Origin: 0-14-0-80-60-11 sp049322355
GTDB lineage: Bacteria > Desulfobacterota > Desulfobaccia > Desulfobaccales > 0-14-0-80-60-11
Direction: 5' to 3'
Length of the DNA: 64,000 nucleotides
NCBI GenBank assembly: GCA_049322355.1
Contig: JBMORG010000010.1
Location: forward strand, 496,001-560,000
In this document: piece after piece, positions 58,836 through 64,000 of the stretch
Layout of the letters: each line of letters starts with the position of its first letter
Numbering within the stretch: position 1 is the stretch's first letter
The notes under the pieces: generated by a model
Databases searched by the model: none
The model's input: the letters and a program-made list of their open reading frames with translations, nothing else
What the model was told of the DNA's origin: nothing
Program-made: the position numbers and the translations under genes

Positions 58836-61589
58836 TTAGAAAGTTCCGCCCATGGTGAATTCCCAGGCACTGGAACGTTCCCAGGGGTGTTTCGATAGAT
58901 TATAACCCCATTCCACCCGCAGGGGGCCCATGGGGGAGAACCAACGGAAACCGGCCCCGGCCGTGGGGCGGAAAAAGGGCCCGACATAATTGGGGCCGTA
59001 AACGTTACCGGCATCCACGAAGATAGTCCCAGAAAGCCCCAGCTTTTTGTATATGGGAAACCTGATTTCATGGTTCAATTGAATAAATCGCGGGCCGCCA
59101 ATGCGTTCATTAGTAACCGGATCCCGAGGGCTGATCTCAGCATACTTAAAACCGCGGATGGTGTCGATACCGCCCAAATAGAACAGTTCGTAGGCTGGCA
59201 TCTGGCCCCAGGTCAACTTGTTCATCGCGCCGACCCGGCCATGGAGCACCCCCACCAAACCCCATCTGATGGGGATATACCAGCCGGTTTCAGCAATGTA
59301 GCGCACATAAGCCGTATCGCCCCCCAACCCGGCCATTTCCACGGACACGCTGTTATCCGAACCCTGAGTGGGGGCGAACAGGGAATCCCGGGAGTCCCGC
59401 CGGATTACGAAGGAGGTAGCACTGGTATTATGGATTGTGGCAGCCTGTTGCAGGGTTTCCGCGGCGTTGGGCACCAGGTCTTGAAGTTGAACGTTCTCAA
59501 AGCGATACATCCAGAAGAGACGGGTGTACTTCCAGCGCAAGGGATGACTTAGGCGGAAGACCCCACCTGTGCTGATCCGGTTGTATTCGCTGTATTGCCT
59601 TTCCCAGTTAAAGGCGTCGATGCCCATACTTAGGGGCCGGTCAAAGAGAAAGGGCTCCACAAAGGAGAGGCGAAACCGGTGGGAAATGGAGCCTATGATC
59701 CCCTGGGCTTTGAGTTGCTGCCCGCGGCCGAACAGGTTGTTTTGGCTGATCTCCACCATACCCACCAGGCGGTCCTGAGTGCTGTAACCCGCGCCCAGCC
59801 CGAAGGTGCCTGTGGGCCGTTCTTTGACGGTGATCTTCAGGTTCATGCGGTTGGGAGCGCTTCCCGGGGTGGTGGCGAAATTGACATCCTCAAAATATTC
59901 CAGGCGCCTCAGATTCTTGATGCTCTCTTTAAGGTTGGTGGCGCTGAAGAGATCCTGCTCGTAAACCCGGAGTTCCCGGCGGATTACCTTATCCCGGGTC
60001 TTGATGTTGCCGCCGATGTCGATCCTTTCAAAATAAACCTTTTGCCCCTGATGGATGTCGAAAGTGACATCCACTCTCAAAGTTTCGTTGTTCTCTTTAA
60101 TCAACGGTACGATATCCGCATTGGCGTAGCCCTGATCGGCATAAAAATCCGACAGGATGGTGAGGTCCTCCTGCAACACCTCCCGGCTATACACTTTGCC
60201 TTTGGGGGTTTTCAACAACTTCAATATCTTTTCTTTATCTTCCAGGAGATCACCGGTCAAATCGATCTTGCCCACCTGGTATTCGGGGCCTTCCTGGACT
60301 GGAATAGTGATATAGATCCATTTGCCTTTGACCTCGATTTTAGGTTCCCCGATTTTGGCCTTGATATAGCCATGGTTGTAGTAGAACGACGCGATTTTTT
60401 CCAGGTCCCGCTCCAACACATCCTTGTTCAGCTTACCCGCGCCGGTAATTAAAGAGACCAGATAAAAGCCCCGTTCTTTGGTTTCCATTACCTGCCGGAG
60501 TTTTCTGGAACTGAAGGCCTTGTTACCTTCAAACTCAATGTCTTTGATGGCCATTTTGCCGCCTTCATTGACTTTCAGTACCAGGTTTACTTCGTGCTCC
60601 GCCGCTGGCATCAGGTCATAAGTGATATGGGCTTCGTAATAGCCTTTTTCCCGGTACAACTGTTCGACTTTATTGATATCTTCCTTGATGGCGCCTTCCG
60701 AGGCGACCGAGAAAGGCTTGAGGTTCATGACTTCCAGGATTTTGTCCTTCTTTATTTTCCGGTTGCCTTCCACCATAATCTCCCGGATGGAAGGTTTTTC
60801 TTTCACCAGAACAGTGAGCACTCGGCCCTCCGGCGTGTCGCTGATATCCATCCGGACGTCCGTAAAATAGCCCATCTTGTAAATGGCTTTCAAATCTTCC
60901 CGCACGTGAGCCGGAGACAGGGTTTCTCCTTCCCGGGTTTGCATCACTCCCAGAATGGCGTCCTTTTCGATCCTGCGGTTACCCTTGACCACAATGCGGA
61001 TAATCCTCTCCTTGCCTAAAATCTTCAGACTCAGTTCCTGGGCCAATTGGCGACTAAGGCCACTCAGGGCTGCAAGTCCGGTCCCTTGAAGTTTCAGGGA
61101 GGTAACCGCCATCTTGCCAGTCAAGTCCAGCATCCGGGCTTCCAGGGAAAGGGCGTCCGCCACCTTGATCAAGGTGCCATAAATCACAATATCCGCGCCG
61201 AGTTTTCTCCCGATTTGCTGGGCCAGAGCGTCATTTAGAGGCTCCTCCAGCCGGGAGAGTTCCTTGTTGACCTCTTCCGGAGGAGTGACAGTAAAGCCAT
61301 CCGTCTTCAAACGCTCCCGGATCTCCTGGCTGATCTTTTCTCCCAGATGGGCCAGAGGTTCTTTACTGGCGATGGTAAAGGGGAAGACTGCGACCTTTTT
61401 GAAAACCAGTTCCTGCTCTTGGGCCAGAGCCGGTCCAAAGGCCGTCATAGTTAATGCCATCAGAAGGGATAAGGCGATCAGCCGTTGCGTCAACTTATGC
61501 CAATTTCCAAAAGTTCCTTCCTTTATTCTTCTATCCCCTTGAGGGGAGAGGGTTAAGGTGAAGGGTGAAAAAGAAAAAACTTTTGGCAT
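58836..61589 (-). CDS. bamA: Outer-membrane assembly factor BamA with TolB-like N-domain
   Basis: A 917-residue Omp85 protein. After the signal peptide (LIALSLLMALTMTAFGPALA) residues about 58-175 form a TolB-N/FlgT-like module (KKVAVFPFTIASKEPLAHLG and LGADIVIYGTLIKVADALSL), then five POTRA domains (for example IRIVVKGNRRIEKDAILGVM), and a C-terminal beta-barrel ending MGGTF with the RGF-type lid motif in GGIDTIRGFKYAEISPRDP. It inserts beta-barrel proteins. The first 20 residues are encoded by a genomic repeat; TTG 61493 could be the native start, but ATG 61589 has AGGGAG upstream. Confidence 0.93.
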   Translation of the reverse strand: MPKVFSFSPFTLTLSPQGDRRIKEGTFGNWHKLTQRLIALSLLMALTMTAFGPALAQEQELVFKKVAVFPFTIASKEPLAHLGEKISQEIRERLKTDGFTVTPPEEVNKELSRLEEPLNDALAQQIGRKLGADIVIYGTLIKVADALSLEARMLDLTGKMAVTSLKLQGTGLAALSGLSRQLAQELSLKILGKERIIRIVVKGNRRIEKDAILGVMQTREGETLSPAHVREDLKAIYKMGYFTDVRMDISDTPEGRVLTVLVKEKPSIREIMVEGNRKIKKDKILEVMNLKPFSVASEGAIKEDINKVEQLYREKGYYEAHITYDLMPAAEHEVNLVLKVNEGGKMAIKDIEFEGNKAFSSRKLRQVMETKERGFYLVSLITGAGKLNKDVLERDLEKIASFYYNHGYIKAKIGEPKIEVKGKWIYITIPVQEGPEYQVGKIDLTGDLLEDKEKILKLLKTPKGKVYSREVLQEDLTILSDFYADQGYANADIVPLIKENNETLRVDVTFDIHQGQKVYFERIDIGGNIKTRDKVIRRELRVYEQDLFSATNLKESIKNLRRLEYFEDVNFATTPGSAPNRMNLKITVKERPTGTFGLGAGYSTQDRLVGMVEISQNNLFGRGQQLKAQGIIGSISHRFRLSFVEPFLFDRPLSMGIDAFNWERQYSEYNRISTGGVFRLSHPLRWKYTRLFWMYRFENVQLQDLVPNAAETLQQAATIHNTSATSFVIRRDSRDSLFAPTQGSDNSVSVEMAGLGGDTAYVRYIAETGWYIPIRWGLVGVLHGRVGAMNKLTWGQMPAYELFYLGGIDTIRGFKYAEISPRDPVTNERIGGPRFIQLNHEIRFPIYKKLGLSGTIFVDAGNVYGPNYVGPFFRPTAGAGFRWFSPMGPLRVEWGYNLSKHPWERSSAWEFTMGGTF
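61533..61566. repeat. C/G-tract repeat in the bamA leader
   Basis: CCCCTTGAGGGGAGAGGGTT and AAGGTGAAGGGTG lie inside the start of the bamA frame and encode FTLTLSPQGDRR. The same repeat family occupies spacers at 8876-9165 and 49496. Confidence 0.65.
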
Positions 61590-61603
61590 TCGTTTGATTC
61601 TCC

Positions 61604-62305
61604 CTATAAAATTACTGCCTTGCCGTCCACCAGAGTGATTTGCCGATCCAGAGCCCGGGCCATCTCTAAGTTGTGGGTGACGATCACCGAAGTAAGGCCC
61701 CGCTCCCGGTTCAGTTCCATGATGAGTTCTTGCACCCGGCTCCCGCTTTTAGGATCCAGGTTGCCGGTGGGTTCATCCGCCAGGAGCACCTCGGGTCCCA
61801 GCACCAGGGCCCGGGCCACTGCCACCCGCTGCTGCTCGCCGCCGGACAGGGTGGAGACCCGGTGCGTCAAGCGGTCCTTCAACCCTACCCGCACCAGAAT
61901 GGCTTCGGCTTGCTCATGGGCCACTGGTTTCGGCAGCCGGGCGATGAGCGCCGGCATCATCACATTTTCCAGGGCATTGAATTCGGCCAGCAGATGGTGA
62001 AATTGAAACACGAAACCGACCTTGTGATTGCGAAAAGCAGCCAGGGACCGGTCGTCCAGGGCGAAGACATCCCGCCCCTCCCACTCCACTTTCCCGGCGC
62101 TGGGACGCTCCAGGGTCCCCAGGATATGCAGCAGCGTCGATTTCCCGACTCCCGAGGCCCCCACCACTGCCAGAGTTTCGCCTTGGCGGATATCCAGGTC
62201 AACTCCAGTGAGCACCTCCACCTGAATGCCGTTATGACGGAAGGTCTTAACCAGCCCGCGGATCTCGATCTTCACCGGGCCCTGAGGAGTTGCATTCTCT
62301 GTCAT
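61604..62305 (-). CDS. lolD: Lipoprotein-releasing ABC transporter ATPase LolD
   Basis: A 233-residue ABC ATPase: Walker A VVGASGVGKSTLLHILG, Q-loop FVFQFHHLLAEFNALENV, signature STLSGGEQQRVAVARAL, Walker B VLLADEPTGNLD and the H-loop VIVTHNLEMA. FQFHHLLAEFNALENVMMP is characteristic of LolD. It powers release of outer-membrane lipoproteins with LolC/E. It lies between lolC and bamA. AGGAA precedes the ATG. Confidence 0.94.
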   Translation of the reverse strand: MTENATPQGPVKIEIRGLVKTFRHNGIQVEVLTGVDLDIRQGETLAVVGASGVGKSTLLHILGTLERPSAGKVEWEGRDVFALDDRSLAAFRNHKVGFVFQFHHLLAEFNALENVMMPALIARLPKPVAHEQAEAILVRVGLKDRLTHRVSTLSGGEQQRVAVARALVLGPEVLLADEPTGNLDPKSGSRVQELIMELNRERGLTSVIVTHNLEMARALDRQITLVDGKAVIL

Positions 62306-62360
62306 GGAGTTCCTGATTGGTAAGCCACCTTATCACTTTAACCAGGGAGCGTCAATGGAG

Positions 62361-62395
62361 GTTTCAGGTTTTGGGTTTTGGGTTCTAGGTTGTAG
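62361..62395. repeat. Heptamer tandem repeat, five units
   Basis: GTTTCAG, GTTTTGG, GTTTTGG, GTTCTAG, GTTGTAG: the longest 7-nt-period tract in the window, in the spacer between the lolC-like gene and lolD. Confidence 0.6.
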
Positions 62396-62515
62396 GCAGC
62401 GCATTTGCAGTTTTTTAGCAACCTTTGCGTAATTGGATAACTCAAAGCAAGAATTGTTAAATCTATACTCCAAACGCAAGATCTGGTGCGTACCCTCCCA
62501 GACCTGAAAAACCTA

Positions 62516-63751
62516 TCATTCGTACCTGATCGCCTCCACCGGGTCCAGCCGGGCCGCCTGCCACGAAGGATATAGGGTGGCCAAAAAGCTGATGGCCATG
62601 GCCGCAGCGACGATGGCCAATACATCGGGAACCTGGACCGTAACCGGCAGGGTGGAAATGTAATAGACATCCCGGGGCAACTTGATGAATTGGTACTTTT
62701 TCAAAATGGTGCATAGCCCCAGGCCCAACCCCAGGCCTCCCACTGTGCCCAGGCCTCCGATGATCAGGCCATTGATGATGAAGATTTGCATGATGCTCTG
62801 GCGGGTGGCCCCCATGGATTTGAGAATGGCGATATCCCTGGTCTTTTTCATGACCATCATAAATAATGTCGAAGCAATGCCGAAGGCCGCCACCAGGATA
62901 ATCAGGGTCAGGATGATAAACATGGCGATCTTCTCCAGCTTCAATGCGGCAAAGAGACTGCGGTTCATATAAATCCAGTTGCGGGTATAAAAGGGCGGCC
63001 CCAGCTTTTTCTGGATGACCTCCGCCAGTTCTGCCGCGGCATAAATATCCTTGATTTCCACCTCCAGGCCGGTGACCCGGTGCCCCAGACCCAAAAATTC
63101 CTGAAGGGCCGGGATACTGGTGTAGACCAGGGAGGAGTCGAACTCGTACATGCCCGAGTGAAAGATGGCGACGACTCGAAAGGGCTTGGTACGCGGCATC
63201 CGGCCCATGGGCGTCAGGGTGCCCAAAGGGGAGACCACGTTCAGGTAGTCTCCCACCGTCAGGTTGAGGTTCTTGGCCAGTTCGTTGCCGATGGCGGCCC
63301 GGGGCGGTTCTTCGGGGTCCCCCTCCGCCAGCTCGGCGAATTTGCCCTGCACCACGTCCAGGGCCCGGGGCCCTCCCTGGCGGATCAATGCCGGGTCAAT
63401 ACCCCGGATGATCCCCCCCGCAATGTTGCCCGGGGAAGAATACATCACCTGGGTGTAGATGAAAGGGTCTACCGAGACCACCCCGGAGACTTCCTTGATC
63501 TTGGCGGCCACCTCCTGTTCGTCCGTGATACTGGCCCCGTGTTTAAGAACAATGACGTGGGCATTGACGCTGAGGATCTTTTTTTTCAGGTCCAGATCGA
63601 AGCCGGTCATCACCCCGATGACCACGATGAGGGCCATAACCCCTACCGTTACTCCAGCCACAGAGATGAAGGTGGACAGGGACAGAAACCCTTTCTGGCG
63701 TTTTATCCCCTTAAGCAGCCGCAAGGCTACGAAGGTTTCGAAAAAGCTCAC
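62516..63751 (-). CDS. lolC: Lipoprotein-releasing system permease LolC/LolE
   Basis: A 411-residue permease with GTG start: the MacB-like periplasmic domain sits between helix 1 (ITVGVMALIVVIGVMTGFD family segment) and three C-terminal helices (MFIILTLIILVAAFGIASTL; IMQIFIINGLIIGGLGTVGG; LAIVAAAMAISFLATLYPSW), ending PVEAIRYE. With LolD it removes lipoproteins from the inner membrane. A second copy of the C terminus lies immediately upstream at 63770. AAGGAG precedes GTG 63751. Confidence 0.93.
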   Translation of the reverse strand: MSFFETFVALRLLKGIKRQKGFLSLSTFISVAGVTVGVMALIVVIGVMTGFDLDLKKKILSVNAHVIVLKHGASITDEQEVAAKIKEVSGVVSVDPFIYTQVMYSSPGNIAGGIIRGIDPALIRQGGPRALDVVQGKFAELAEGDPEEPPRAAIGNELAKNLNLTVGDYLNVVSPLGTLTPMGRMPRTKPFRVVAIFHSGMYEFDSSLVYTSIPALQEFLGLGHRVTGLEVEIKDIYAAAELAEVIQKKLGPPFYTRNWIYMNRSLFAALKLEKIAMFIILTLIILVAAFGIASTLFMMVMKKTRDIAILKSMGATRQSIMQIFIINGLIIGGLGTVGGLGLGLGLCTILKKYQFIKLPRDVYYISTLPVTVQVPDVLAIVAAAMAISFLATLYPSWQAARLDPVEAIRYE

Positions 63752-63769
63752 CCTCGCTCTCCTTAGCCT

Positions 63770-64000
63770 TTATTCATAGCGGATGGCCTCCACCGGATTC
63801 AGGCGGGCTGCCTGCCAGGAAGGATAGAGGGAGGCAATCAGGGTGATGGCCAGGGCCGCCAGGATAATGGACAACAGGTCCAGGGCCTGGATCTGCACCG
63901 GCAAGGTTTCCAGATAATAGATTTCTTTTGGCAGTTTGATGAATTGATATTTCTTCAACAACTCGCACAGGGCCAAGCCCGACAAGACCCCTAAAGAGGT
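63770..64000 (-). CDS. Second LolC/LolE paralogue, C-terminal end (partial)
   Basis: The frame is open to the window edge on the minus strand and encodes the final 76 residues of a LolC/E permease: LLKKYQFIKLPKEIYYLETL, then LASLYPSWQAARL-type ending PVEAIRYE. By eye about two thirds of these residues match the next gene's C terminus. Either a tandem duplicate permease (a LolC/LolE heterodimer) or a duplicated fragment; the window does not show the start. It is 18 bases from the full lolC gene. Confidence 0.85.
   Translation of the reverse strand, partial: TSLGVLSGLALCELLKKYQFIKLPKEIYYLETLPVQIQALDLLSIILAALAITLIASLYPSWQAARLNPVEAIRYE

Noticed and set aside
58763..59071. 102-codon minus-strand frame upstream of ompH
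   Set aside because: Lies in another frame within the C-terminal barrel region of bamA; a shadow.
1..64000. tRNA, rRNA, CRISPR or intact insertion sequence
   Set aside because: Scanning by eye found no T-loop/cloverleaf pattern, no spacer-repeat array and no transposase; a covariance-model scan would be needed to exclude a tRNA fully.

Overview
The window reads as chromosomal DNA of an anaerobic, Gram-negative bacterium of the Desulfobacterota (former Deltaproteobacteria), probably close to the sulfate-reducing or syntrophic Desulfobacca/Syntrophobacter-type lineages. This is an inference from gene content: a diderm envelope operon (lolC-lolD-bamA-ompH-lpxD-fabZ-lpxA-lpxI), a metV-metF pair of Wood-Ljungdahl type, a multi-subunit 2-oxoacid:ferredoxin oxidoreductase, an ADP-forming acyl-CoA synthetase, spmA-spmB without sporulation genes, and many sensory kinases and cyclases. 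Most genes are GC-rich; spacers, especially 23.15-23.96 kb, are AT-rich. I saw no rRNA, recognisable tRNA, CRISPR array, prophage or intact insertion sequence.

Layout. 0-5.2 kb (+): end of psd, pssA, an anchored SGNH hydrolase, leuA and leuC (no leuD beside it). 5.3-12.0 kb (-): prfA-prmC, a histone-deacetylase-like enzyme, a four-helix membrane protein, a formyltransferase of the 10-formyl-THF-hydrolase type, and gltX. 12.2-16.2 kb: a small zinc-ribbon protein, a CoA-disulfide-reductase/rhodanese fusion, an alpha/beta hydrolase and a secreted protein. 16.2-19.5 kb (-): an HMA-like protein, an orphan ParA ATPase overlapping a small putative partner with a duplicated motif, and two CBS-domain proteins. 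19.8-28.5 kb: a zinc-motif protein, a hybrid histidine kinase, rmlA, a class III cyclase, spmA-spmB and a receiver-only response regulator. 29-31.2 kb: a NodB-type deacetylase and a DUF4015 putative glycosidase, both exported. 31.3-39.5 kb: sixA, a pyruvate-decarboxylase-like enzyme, a PilZ protein, a 1068-residue HD-GYP sensor and an RsbT-like kinase. 39.9-47.4 kb (+): ADP-forming acyl-CoA synthetase, a CsoR/CstR-type repressor with a palindromic operator, metV-metF, a WbqC protein and polX. 47.9-49.8 kb: a decayed MCE/lipoprotein transport locus and a pcm remnant. 49.8-54.8 kb (-): porGD, porA, porB and an amino-acid dehydrogenase. 55.1-64 kb (-): the envelope biogenesis operon.

How the genes work together. 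The 55-64 kb operon makes lipid A precursors (LpxA, LpxD, LpxI, FabZ), moves lipoproteins out of the inner membrane (LolCD) and inserts outer-membrane proteins (BamA, OmpH). MetV/MetF, the Por subunits and the ADP-forming synthetase fit acetyl-CoA-centred anaerobic metabolism. The signalling genes would feed cyclic nucleotide, cyclic-di-GMP and phosphorelay circuits.

Most unusual features: (1) the ParA/small-protein pair; (2) an MCE gene and its lipoprotein gene interrupted by three in-frame stops, each one C-to-T step from a Gln codon, with no frameshift; (3) palindromic repeats that have entered coding sequence (prmC and the bamA leader); (4) 7-nt-period tandem repeats directly after several genes; (5) a CsoR-family repressor whose metal-binding His is Tyr.
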